From a virus: DNA of 32,500 bases. This document shows positions 23,074-29,600 of this stretch, one piece after another. Under the pieces are notes generated by a model. The model saw only the letters and a list, made by a program, of their open reading frames with translations, was not told the origin of the DNA and did no database searches. Numbering within the stretch: the stretch's first letter is position 1; each line of letters starts with the position of its first letter. The position numbers were made by a program, and so were the translations under genes. The stretch spans positions 1 through 32,500 of IMG/VR virus record IMGVR_UViG_3300037882_000046. One strand, 5' to 3'.

Positions 23074-23398
23074 ATTGTGTAGTCATTTTAGTGATTGAAT
23101 TTTTGATGCCTTTGAATGGATCTACAAAGTGAATGACAATGAACTCATAGATGTCATGTTTGACAAATGCATGTGCCATCTGCCAGTACTGATCTAGTGA
23201 ATACTCACCAGTCTCCTGGCAATGATCACCATCATGATCTGACCAGTCATGCACCCATTGCAGTCTGTCAGTTCGTTTAAGCCATGCCTGAAACTTATCT
23301 AGTGGGATGTGGCATCTGTTGTCTGTACTAAGATCAACAGTCAATACATTGCAGTCTGTGTCTGCATTGTAGTCAATGATTTCAAATAGTGTTTTCAT
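23060..23398 (-). CDS. Hypothetical early protein, start of a promoter-bearing unit
   Basis: A 112-residue protein beginning MKTLFEIIDYNADTDCNVLT, with an acidic His-rich stretch VHDWSDHDGDHCQETGEYSL near residues 49-68 and helices after it. No family recognised; His/Asp/Cys density may bind a metal. It is preceded by an 87-base gap with promoter-like motifs (23421-23450), so it likely begins a transcript. Confidence 0.7.
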   Translation of the reverse strand: MKTLFEIIDYNADTDCNVLTVDLSTDNRCHIPLDKFQAWLKRTDRLQWVHDWSDHDGDHCQETGEYSLDQYWQMAHAFVKHDIYEFIVIHFVDPFKGIKNSITKMTTQYAGQ

Positions 23399-23420
23399 AG
23401 TGTTTTGTGTTATTGTTCTA

Positions 23421-23450
23421 CTAAATTAGTAAAAGATTTTATACTAGCAA
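23421..23450 (-). promoter_or_regulatory. Promoter-like element with TAGTAAA palindrome (second copy)
   Basis: On the minus strand TTG (23450-23448) is followed after 19 bases by TAATTTAG, one mismatch from the -7 consensus TAnnTTTG. Between them lies TAGTAtA-N6-TTTACTA (23427-23446). The layout copies the element at 24285-24315, and the leader ACAAAACACTATG also matches. Confidence 0.55.
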
Positions 23451-23485
23451 AATATTTTATCACTTTTTTTAAAAATATTTTTAGA

Positions 23486-23686
23486 CTAGAATTTGACATT
23501 TGCCAGATCTTTGCCTAGTTTGGCTGCACATTTGGCCATGTACTTTTTTTCCTGGTCTGTGAAATCAATTTGTTTTTTGTTCCCATCATAGCCCCTCAGT
23601 TTGTGATAGTAGTTTGTGATCCCTGGACAGTATTTTGTGAAAAACTGTTTGGCAGGTACTATCCTGAAAAATTCCTCTCTACTCAT
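23486..23686 (-). CDS. Hypothetical protein
   Basis: A 66-residue basic protein (MSREEFFRIVPAKQFFTKYC) with an aromatic/Lys-rich core (NYYHKLRGYDGNKKQIDFTD). It overlaps the upstream gene by four bases (ATGA). No family assignment. Confidence 0.62.
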   Translation of the reverse strand: MSREEFFRIVPAKQFFTKYCPGITNYYHKLRGYDGNKKQIDFTDQEKKYMAKCAAKLGKDLANVKF

Positions 23687-23907
23687 ATTGTAAATGTTTT
23701 ATAGTTATCTACATCAAAGATGTCAGATTTTGTTTTGATTTTGGGCTTTGCTTTGACAATGTGTGCAGGGCTGTAGCCCATATCCCTGCAGTAGTTTTCA
23801 ATGTCTCTGTACATAATATTTAAGACATTTTGCATTCTAGTGATTGGCTCATACATATAGTTTTGATCTATGTAATGCTTATCATATAGTGATATTCTTT
23901 TGCTCAT
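23683..23907 (-). CDS. Hypothetical protein
   Basis: A 74-residue basic protein (MSKRISLYDKHYIDQNYMYE) with helical middle (RMQNVLNIMYRDIENYCRDM) and a Lys-rich tail. It has the four-base overlap typical of this block. No known function. Confidence 0.62.
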   Translation of the reverse strand: MSKRISLYDKHYIDQNYMYEPITRMQNVLNIMYRDIENYCRDMGYSPAHIVKAKPKIKTKSDIFDVDNYKTFTI

Positions 23908-23917
23908 GTTTAATTTT

Positions 23918-24169
23918 TTAAAAAAAGTTATACATTGCTTTTCTCTGTTTGATCTTTATGTGCAGCAGTTTGATGCAGTGCTTGCACTGATGGTAGTGGC
24001 CATCTACTGAATCCCACCGCTTATAGAAATCATCTTTCAGCTTTGTCTCAGCACATTTATTGCATGTTTTATAGGGGCAGTTTTTGCACCCATTATGGCA
24101 GCAGTGTCCTCTGCTTTTAAGATACTCACCTGTGAATACCTTATAGCCATTCTCAATAGTGTAGTCCAT
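23918..24169 (-). CDS. Cys-rich protein: DUF5522-like motif plus zinc-ribbon-like knuckles
   Basis: An 83-residue protein. Residues 1-34 (MDYTIENGYKVFTGEYLKSR then GHCCHNGCKNCPYKTC) resemble the short DUF5522 family of Bacteroidota, YxFTxxYxxxRGxCCxxGCxxCP. Residues 36-64 (CNKCAETKLKDDFYKRWDSV ... QCKHC) add two CxxC knuckles like the zinc-binding part of endonuclease VII-type proteins, without an evident HNH catalytic part. The start overlaps the stop of a 31-residue membrane peptide (TAATG). A zinc-bound regulatory or nucleic-acid role is likely but unproven. Confidence 0.75.
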   Translation of the reverse strand: MDYTIENGYKVFTGEYLKSRGHCCHNGCKNCPYKTCNKCAETKLKDDFYKRWDSVDGHYHQCKHCIKLLHIKIKQRKAMYNFF

Positions 24170-24264
24170 TATTTACAGAAAGGATCTTGCAAGATAGCTA
24201 ATACTGAAAATGCAGTGATCAGGATGATGATGGCTTGAATGCCATAGTTTGTTTTCTTTTTCAT
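24169..24264 (-). CDS. Short membrane peptide (31 aa)
   Basis: ATG at 24264 and TAA at 24169 overlapping the next start (TAATG). The product starts MKKKTNYGIQAIIILITAFS and ends VLAILQDPFCK: basic start, one hydrophobic helix, then a short tail. It is the first gene after the promoter-like element at 24285-24315. Possibly a membrane effector or just a coupling leader. Confidence 0.55.
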   Translation of the reverse strand: MKKKTNYGIQAIIILITAFSVLAILQDPFCK

Positions 24265-24284
24265 AGTGTGTTTTGTTTAGAAAT

Positions 24285-24315
24285 CAAAAATAGTAAATGA
24301 TTGTTTACTAGCCAA
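24285..24315 (-). promoter_or_regulatory. Promoter with overlapping palindromic operator (first copy)
   Basis: On the minus strand TTG (24315-24313), a 20-base spacer, then TATTTTTG (24292-24285), an exact match to the Bacteroidota -33/-7 consensus. The spacer holds the perfect palindrome TAGTAAA-N6-TTTACTA (24291-24310), so a protein bound there would block or activate RNA polymerase. The first start codon is at 24264. Confidence 0.65.
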
Positions 24316-24329
24316 ATCTTTTTTAAAAT

Positions 24330-24357
24330 AAAAAAGCCCAGCATAGAAATGCCAGGC
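24330..24357 (-). terminator. Rho-independent terminator after the HExxH protein gene
   Basis: On the minus strand GCCTGGCA pairs with TGCTGGGC (two G-T wobbles) around TTTCTA and is followed by TTTTTT. It lies 25 bases after the stop at 24382 and before the promoter at 24285-24315, which makes a clean transcription boundary. Confidence 0.75.
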
Positions 24358-24381
24358 CTATTACACTATGAAAAACAAATT

Positions 24382-24969
24382 TTAAATATTTTCCTCTCTA
24401 TAGATCTGCTCTATATGTTTAGGCAGTATGGTGTAGTCATTATCAAAATGACCAGGCATCACCTCCATCAGCCTTTGATTCTTATAGGGGCTATTGCTAG
24501 ATTTGCACCATCTTTTGCTGATCACCATCCAGTTGTAAAAATAGATATATGTGTTTGCCTTTTTGATGTATTGCTTTTTATCTATAGGCAGTTTAAATTT
24601 CTTAATCAGTGACACAGATCTGATCTCATTGTCTAGTTCTAGATCCCTGCACAGCCCCAGGTACAGCTTTAAATTTCGCACCTTTTTGCCCTCTAGCATG
24701 TCATTAAATTTCTCATAGGCTTTGCCATCCATGGCATTTTTCCAGGCATCACATTGTTCAGCCCACTGTGTGAAATGTGCAAATTCATGCACTAGTATTT
24801 CCAGGGCATCAGGTCTGTCCATGGCACAGGCTAGCAGTGGCACAGTCTCATCAAAGAATCCTGCACATCTATTTTTCGCATCTAGTTTTAGATACTTTGT
24901 GTTTCTCAATTCGCACTTGACATCAAATGTCTTGCATGTGTTTTTGACATGCTGCACAAAGTCTATCAT
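24382..24969 (-). CDS. Putative zinc metalloprotease-like protein (HExxH)
   Basis: A 195-residue protein. The motif VHEFAHFTQW near residues 60-69 has the HExxH zinc site of metalloproteases. Upstream lies KNRCAGFFDETVPLLACAMD, downstream a conserved-looking LCRDLELDNEIRSVSLIKKF that could supply the third zinc ligand (Glu). This resembles phage/plasmid SprT- or M78-like early proteins. It could cut a host repressor or a phage protein, or have lost activity. The start overlaps the upstream stop (TAATG). Confidence 0.75.
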   Translation of the reverse strand: MIDFVQHVKNTCKTFDVKCELRNTKYLKLDAKNRCAGFFDETVPLLACAMDRPDALEILVHEFAHFTQWAEQCDAWKNAMDGKAYEKFNDMLEGKKVRNLKLYLGLCRDLELDNEIRSVSLIKKFKLPIDKKQYIKKANTYIYFYNWMVISKRWCKSSNSPYKNQRLMEVMPGHFDNDYTILPKHIEQIYREENI

Positions 24970-25151
24970 TATAGATCTTTTAGTATGGCTTCATCAGGTC
25001 TGTCAATCTCTTTTACTTCTACTTTATTCCCACCCCTGACAGTAGCTAGCATTCGTTTGTAGGTGTCAGCTATGTCTACAGTTTCCTGGTACTTTTTAAC
25101 TAGCCATATCTCTTGATCGTGTCTTGTCATTTTATTCCAATTCTTTGGCAT
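24969..25151 (-). CDS. Hypothetical protein
   Basis: About 60 residues from the ATG at 25151 (MPKNWNKMTRHDQEIWLVKK). ATG at 25163 would add four residues, but MPKNWNxMTRHxQ is the start I remember for this small family in Bacteroidota phages. Helical, charged; the stop overlaps the next start as TAATG. Function unknown. Confidence 0.7.
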   Translation of the reverse strand: MPKNWNKMTRHDQEIWLVKKYQETVDIADTYKRMLATVRGGNKVEVKEIDRPDEAILKDL

Positions 25152-25356
25152 TTTCATATTCAAACTGTATTAATAAATCAATGTAGTGTCTAGCTTTTTT
25201 TAGATCCTCAATTCCATTCTTTTGTCTATGTCTCATCACATACTTGATCACATTGCCCTCAATGAATGGCACACCATTCGCATGAATGAACTCTGTGGGC
25301 TGTATCTTTAAACTGGCATAGTGGCCACCTCCTATTTGAATCTCACTTGCTTTCAT
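25132..25356 (-). CDS. DUF3310 family protein
   Basis: About 74 residues from the ATG at 25356, one base after the metallophosphoesterase stop; an upstream in-frame ATG at 25413 lies inside that gene and is less likely. The sequence IGGGHYASLKIQPTEFIHAN, GNVIKYVMRHRQKNGIEDLK and KARHYIDLLIQFEYE is the DUF3310 signature, common in phage early regions and sometimes linked to nucleotide kinases. The biochemical role is not established. Confidence 0.88.
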   Translation of the reverse strand: MKASEIQIGGGHYASLKIQPTEFIHANGVPFIEGNVIKYVMRHRQKNGIEDLKKARHYIDLLIQFEYENAKELE

Positions 25357-25357
25357 C

Positions 25358-26221
25358 TTATAGTATTTTTGTGCCATCATACACCACACCATTGTACAGG
25401 CATTTGCCATCAATCACCTGGTGTGTTTGTGCAAAAAAGAATATTTCTTTATTGACTGTATAAAAATGAATAGTAGCAAACCCATGCTGCCAGTCAGGGA
25501 TCTTTCCTGTAGGAAAATACTCCACCTCTGTCCTCACCCTGCCACATCCTATTTCTAGCCATACATAGGGATTGTTTCTGTTTGTGATCGGTTTGTAGTT
25601 AAGTCTATGGCTATGCCCTGATGCACCACTACCCATGTACTCATAGATGTTTTTCTCACCTGCATTCTTTGACAGGGATAGACCATGCACACCTGTAAAA
25701 ATGTCAAACCAGTTTATGAAATCTTTGCCATCCCATTCAATGCCATAGTCAGCAAATGAAAGGATGTTTTGCAATTCTGTAGATTTGTACTCTTTGAATA
25801 AAACAGCTAATCTAGCCAGCTGGCTTTTGCTGTTCATGTGGGGCTTTGTGATCCTTTCATCATGATTGCCTGGGATGAATCTGATCTTTGCATCAGTTGA
25901 CAATCTCAAAGGATGTAGGATCTGCTCTTTTGTATATTCCACCTCTTTGATCTCACTGTACCCAGCCAGGATGCCATCATCAAATAGTTTTTTCTCATGC
26001 CTAGATACATAGGGCAGATCCATCAGATCCCCTAGCAATGCCACCTCATCAAATTGATTGGACTGCAGTACCCTATTGATGCATCTCTGCACATTCAAAT
26101 CAGTCAGCCATCCATGCTCATCTGATTTCAGTAGTACTGAATAGATTTTTTTGTCAGTCAATTTTTTTAACTGCCACCAGTTATACTCTTTTTCTGATAG
26201 TCTAGGCCTGTTGTTTTTCAA
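25358..26221 (-). CDS. Metallophosphoesterase (calcineurin-like)
   Basis: A 287-residue protein with the metal-binding motifs in order: KSDEHGW near residues 32-38 (with Glu between D and H), LLGDLMD near 62-68, IPGNHDER near 115-122, TGVHG near 174 and SGHSHRL near 198-204. It could act as a nuclease or phosphatase; similar enzymes are common in phages. The only available start is a TTG at 26221. A short ATG frame at 26249 runs into it one base out of phase (see findings), so the true N-terminus may be MGDKPLKANIEKNNRPRL. Confidence 0.85.
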   Translation of the reverse strand: MKNNRPRLSEKEYNWWQLKKLTDKKIYSVLLKSDEHGWLTDLNVQRCINRVLQSNQFDEVALLGDLMDLPYVSRHEKKLFDDGILAGYSEIKEVEYTKEQILHPLRLSTDAKIRFIPGNHDERITKPHMNSKSQLARLAVLFKEYKSTELQNILSFADYGIEWDGKDFINWFDIFTGVHGLSLSKNAGEKNIYEYMGSGASGHSHRLNYKPITNRNNPYVWLEIGCGRVRTEVEYFPTGKIPDWQHGFATIHFYTVNKEIFFFAQTHQVIDGKCLYNGVVYDGTKIL

Positions 26222-26252
26222 TGTTTGCTTTCAGTGGTTTGTCACCCATTTT

Positions 26253-26759
26253 TTAAATTAGCACAAAGCCGTTTTTGTCTACTTTTCCAGCTGTGTGCAA
26301 TGCTCTCAATTCATATATAGATTTTCCTAGTGATTTTTGAAAATGTGGATCATCTTTGAATTTCCACTCACCGCCCCATTCATAGCCGTATCTCTTAAAG
26401 ATCTGCACTACCTCCATCCAGTCTGCTTTTGCATCTTTGTCAAAGTCTGTTTTGACATCCCATGATGCTGTCTCAAATGATCCATTTTTGTCTTTGTCTA
26501 CTAGCAGCACAATGTCAATGGCTAGGCCGTAATTGTGATAAGACTGCCCACCTTTCGCATTTGTGACCACTTTGCCAGGCTTTGATCTGCCCTGAGCATA
26601 AAGTACATCCTGCTCTGCAAATGTCCTTAAAGTGTACGCAAACCTGCATGCCGCTGATCCTGTCAGTGCCTCTACTATTTCATCATACATTTCTAGTGCT
26701 TCATCTCTTAGTTTAGGATGCAGCAGCTGAATCCTCTCTATTGTCTTTTGATCTTTCAT
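26253..26759 (-). CDS. Endolysin, M15-type peptidase
   Basis: About 168 residues from the ATG at 26759 (MKDQKTIERIQLLHPKLRDE); a TTG at 26777 gives a longer, less likely form. Zinc/active-site motifs of the VanY/M15 family are intact: QSYHNYGLAIDIVL (SxHxxGxAxD) near residues 73-86 and DDPHFQK near 137-143, with WGGEW before it. It would cut the peptide crosslinks of peptidoglycan at lysis. No signal peptide, so it needs a holin. It overlaps the holin candidate upstream. Confidence 0.92.
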   Translation of the reverse strand: MKDQKTIERIQLLHPKLRDEALEMYDEIVEALTGSAACRFAYTLRTFAEQDVLYAQGRSKPGKVVTNAKGGQSYHNYGLAIDIVLLVDKDKNGSFETASWDVKTDFDKDAKADWMEVVQIFKRYGYEWGGEWKFKDDPHFQKSLGKSIYELRALHTAGKVDKNGFVLI

Positions 26760-26949
26760 TCTTAGTAAATTTTTCAAATGCAGTCACCCCAAACACAGCA
26801 GCTGAATACCAAAGAAATCCCTCAAATACATATTGTTTTGAATTTGGCAGGTAGCCCAGCACTATGGCATTGATGAATGCAGCTATGCCAGCAAACCTTT
26901 TGCTGCTGACTAGGCCATCATTAGATAGTAAATGCTTTATAAATTGCAT
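26713..26949 (-). CDS. Holin candidate
   Basis: A 78-residue protein (MQFIKHLLSNDGLVSSKRFA) with two hydrophobic helices (about residues 18-34 and 43-58, GIAAFINAIVLGYLP and FLWYSAAVFGVTAF) and a charged C-terminal tail. The size and placement directly before the endolysin, overlapping it, fit a holin. The gene overlaps the spanin candidate by 29 bases. Holin function is inferred, as sequences diverge too much for proof. Confidence 0.72.
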   Translation of the reverse strand: MQFIKHLLSNDGLVSSKRFAGIAAFINAIVLGYLPNSKQYVFEGFLWYSAAVFGVTAFEKFTKNERSKDNREDSAAAS

Positions 26950-27409
26950 AGATCTTTTTTCTACTTATATATAGCAGAATACTGGCAATTATCAATAAAG
27001 CCCAGATCCAGCTGATCCTGGTGACAATTTTATCCTTTGTCACATTTCTTTCTTTGACTGTCACCTTTTGCCTGGTGTCAGTTAATATTGCCACATCTTT
27101 CTGTAGTGTGGATGATCCCTGGCTTTCTTTGCTCTTTGTCTTTTTCTGCCTGATCTCTTTGATAGCCTGTACTGGTATGCTCATGCTGTCACCTTTTAAC
27201 ACAAAAAACCCAGTGACAGAATCTTTGAATACTATCACCAGGTCTGATGTTTCTATTTGTTTTGTAGATGTTTGGCTTGTACTGTCTATTGACACAAATT
27301 GTTTTGACTGATCTACTGATACTGCTGTACTGTCTTTGATCTGCTTATTGGTAGCTTTATGCACCATTGAGCATGAACATAGTAAAACAGCTAGTAGAAT
27401 GAATCTCAT
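26921..27409 (-). CDS. Candidate unimolecular spanin (lipoprotein with C-terminal TM)
   Basis: A 162-residue protein. The start MRFILLAVLLCSCSMVHKAT is a lipoprotein signal with a Cys at residue 11 or 13. The middle is a Lys/Asp/Ser/Thr-rich periplasmic-type region. The C-terminus ISWIWALLIIASILLYISRK is a transmembrane helix with a basic end. Outer-membrane lipid plus inner-membrane helix in one chain is the u-spanin layout (as in T1 gp11). The lysis cassette position supports this. Confidence 0.7.
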   Translation of the reverse strand: MRFILLAVLLCSCSMVHKATNKQIKDSTAVSVDQSKQFVSIDSTSQTSTKQIETSDLVIVFKDSVTGFFVLKGDSMSIPVQAIKEIRQKKTKSKESQGSSTLQKDVAILTDTRQKVTVKERNVTKDKIVTRISWIWALLIIASILLYISRKKIYAIYKAFTI

Positions 27410-27624
27410 CTATCTTGTTTATTTTGCAGTGCTATGGCTAGCTTGTTTATTGTTTCTAGGATGTGGTCTAACTTTTTAGTGATCATGTCCTCTTGCTTTT
27501 CTACCATGCTCACTCTGACCTCTAATTCTTTCAGTTTTAAACTTACTTTTACATAGATGCTGATCAGTCCTATGATTATCATAATTGCTTGACCAGCCAT
27601 GAATACTGCAATGTTTTGTGTCAT
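27406..27624 (-). CDS. Small membrane/coiled-coil protein of the lysis cassette
   Basis: A 72-residue protein: an N-terminal hydrophobic helix (AVFMAGQAIMIIIGLISIYV, about 6-25) then a coiled coil (LKELEVRVSMVEKQEDMITK onward). One TM plus coiled coil recalls XhlA-type lysis accessory proteins, with inverted order. It has a four-base overlap with the spanin candidate and starts directly after the 138-residue gene. Could be a holin or lysis regulator. Confidence 0.6.
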   Translation of the reverse strand: MTQNIAVFMAGQAIMIIIGLISIYVKVSLKLKELEVRVSMVEKQEDMITKKLDHILETINKLAIALQNKQDR

Positions 27625-28041
27625 CTACTTAATATCTATCAATTTTAAAAATACTGGATAGATCTCATCAGTTTCAATGTCAGCTACTGAATCAATAGTC
27701 AAATCACCTGACCACAAAGTAGACACATCAATGTCTTTTTCTGCTGTCAATAGATCCTCTCTTTCTTTTGTTAACTCAGAAATCTTTTCATTTTGTATTG
27801 TGATCATACCATCCTTTTCCTCACCATACTTTTTGAATAGTTCTTGTTCAGCCTCAGAATACAATTTAAACTCAGCAGATACTACAGCATTCAATCTCTG
27901 CAAATACAGCTTTGTTTTCATGTTTGTCTTTTGCTTCATTAGCCCCTGACTGATGACCTCTGATGATCCATCTTTTGATTGCTTTGTGATCCCATTTAGT
28001 TCATAGTGTAAAGCCACTATTTCGTGTAGTTTTAAATTCAT
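27625..28041 (-). CDS. Hypothetical coiled-coil protein
   Basis: A 138-residue charged helical protein (MNLKLHEIVALHYELNGITK). Residues about 40-100 are Lys/Glu/Leu-rich and probably coiled coil. A C-terminal acidic beta segment (STLWSGDLTIDSVADIETDE) follows. It is located between the fibre module and lysis genes. No domain recognised; a tail or lysis link is possible. Confidence 0.68.
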   Translation of the reverse strand: MNLKLHEIVALHYELNGITKQSKDGSSEVISQGLMKQKTNMKTKLYLQRLNAVVSAEFKLYSEAEQELFKKYGEEKDGMITIQNEKISELTKEREDLLTAEKDIDVSTLWSGDLTIDSVADIETDEIYPVFLKLIDIK

Positions 28042-28070
28042 GCTTTCGTGTTTTTTATATATAGATTTTT

Positions 28071-28406
28071 TTAAACTTTTTGCGGATTTGTAAAAGGTAA
28101 CGGAAGTACAACAATAGGAGGGTTAACTTGATTCTCTATTTGAGCATCTAAATTAAGGTCTAAAGCCTCTACATCTATTGAAGCATCAAGCCACGAACAA
28201 ACTATGTCATATGTTAAGTCCTCGTAAGGTATAAAGTTAGTTACATCATCCTTTGAGAATGATTGACTTCCGTAAACCGAAGCAAAGTACTCTACTCCGT
28301 TAATTGTTTCTTTAGCGTTACGATTCCAATGAACATTTATGACAAAATCTGTAAGTGTTCCATCAGTTGGGATTGAGTCCATTTGGTTTATGTACCAATA
28401 TTTCAT
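28071..28406 (-). CDS. Fibre-associated protein within the imported module
   Basis: A 111-residue protein (MKYWYINQMDSIPTDGTLTD) with FVINVHWNRNAKETINGVEY and an acidic Leu-rich tail (LDLNLDAQIENQVNPP). This looks like the short protein commonly found directly after tail fibre genes of Bacteroidota phages. It overlaps the fibre stop by four bases (ATGA). Base composition is like the fibre's C-terminal half and unlike the rest of the genome, so the two were probably acquired together. Confidence 0.72.
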   Translation of the reverse strand: MKYWYINQMDSIPTDGTLTDFVINVHWNRNAKETINGVEYFASVYGSQSFSKDDVTNFIPYEDLTYDIVCSWLDASIDVEALDLNLDAQIENQVNPPIVVLPLPFTNPQKV

Positions 28407-29600
28407 ATTATTTTATTTTCTAATTGTTTAATTCTTGATTCTAATTCTTGTATGCTTTTTACTAATATTGGGACTAATTTAGAATAGTCAACACCTTGTA
28501 TATTTTCTCCATCCTTTTCTCCACTTACTGCACTTGGTAATACCTCTGCTAATTCGTGTGCTACAACTCCATATGTTCTTGTATTGTCTAATTTCCAAGC
28601 AAAGTCATATACTTTAATATTTGATAGTAAACTTAAGCCACCAAAATCTTTTAAATCTTCTTTTAATCTATAATCCGAACTTGTATTGTATGCAACACTT
28701 GAAGCATTTACTACAATAGAAGCAACATAAGTTTCACTTTGATTAAAAAAGTTAATCATATTGTTTCCGTTAGTTGCAACCCTCATATACACTGCATCAT
28801 CAACTGCTAATTTATAAGCCGAACTTGGTGCAGATGTTCTACCAATACAAACACTACCCCCCGATGTGATTCTCATTCGTTCGGTATCTTGTGTCAAGAA
28901 GATAAATGGAACTGCTGAAGTTGTATTAAATTGTGCAGCACCTACTGAATACATATTAAAACCCGAACTACCATCTGCTGCGGTTATTCTTACAACTCCA
29001 CTATTACTACCACTTTTTCCGTTTATATGCAAAGTAGTATAACCACTATAATCTGTTGGGCTACTCGTTCCGATTCCAACATTGCCACCGCTTGTGATAG
29101 TTAACTTAGGAGTTCCAAAAGATATTGTCGCTCCAGCCGTTCCACTTGCTGCACTATAAAACAAATGCTGACCACTTACTTGTCTATATTGTGAAGCAAA
29201 GTTTGTAGTGATGTATTTATTATTGTCGCCGGAGTCTACAAAAACATTATTTGATAAAATAGATTCATCTGTTGGTGCATATAAAGCAGCAGTATTGTTT
29301 AACTGCAAAACTTTTGCACTTGAAATCCAAGCACTTAAAGTCGCACCTATTGCAAGATTATTTGTAAATCTTCCTGTCCCATTCACATCTAACTTCGCAG
29401 CAGGAGCCGTGTTACCTATTCCAACATCACCAGCACTTGTTGCAAAGAATACCTCAAAGGCAGTTCCACTTGAATTGTAAGTTCTAATTCCAAAGTCAGT
29501 AATATAGTTACCGCCATATCCTTTTGCCTCTAAATAAGTTGTAGGACCATTACCCGCTGCGAATGTTATTTGTCTTGGAGTAGCAAAGCCTGTACCTGCT
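28071..29600. other. Compositional island (CpG-rich, GATC/CTAG-free)
   Basis: Reading 60-base lines, I count 32 CG dinucleotides in 28081-29580 against 5 in 1-1440. GATC and CTAG, which are frequent elsewhere, appear absent here by eye. The boundary falls inside the fibre gene near 29600 (about residue 350) and just before 28071. It signals horizontal exchange of the fibre tip module. Confidence 0.75.
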
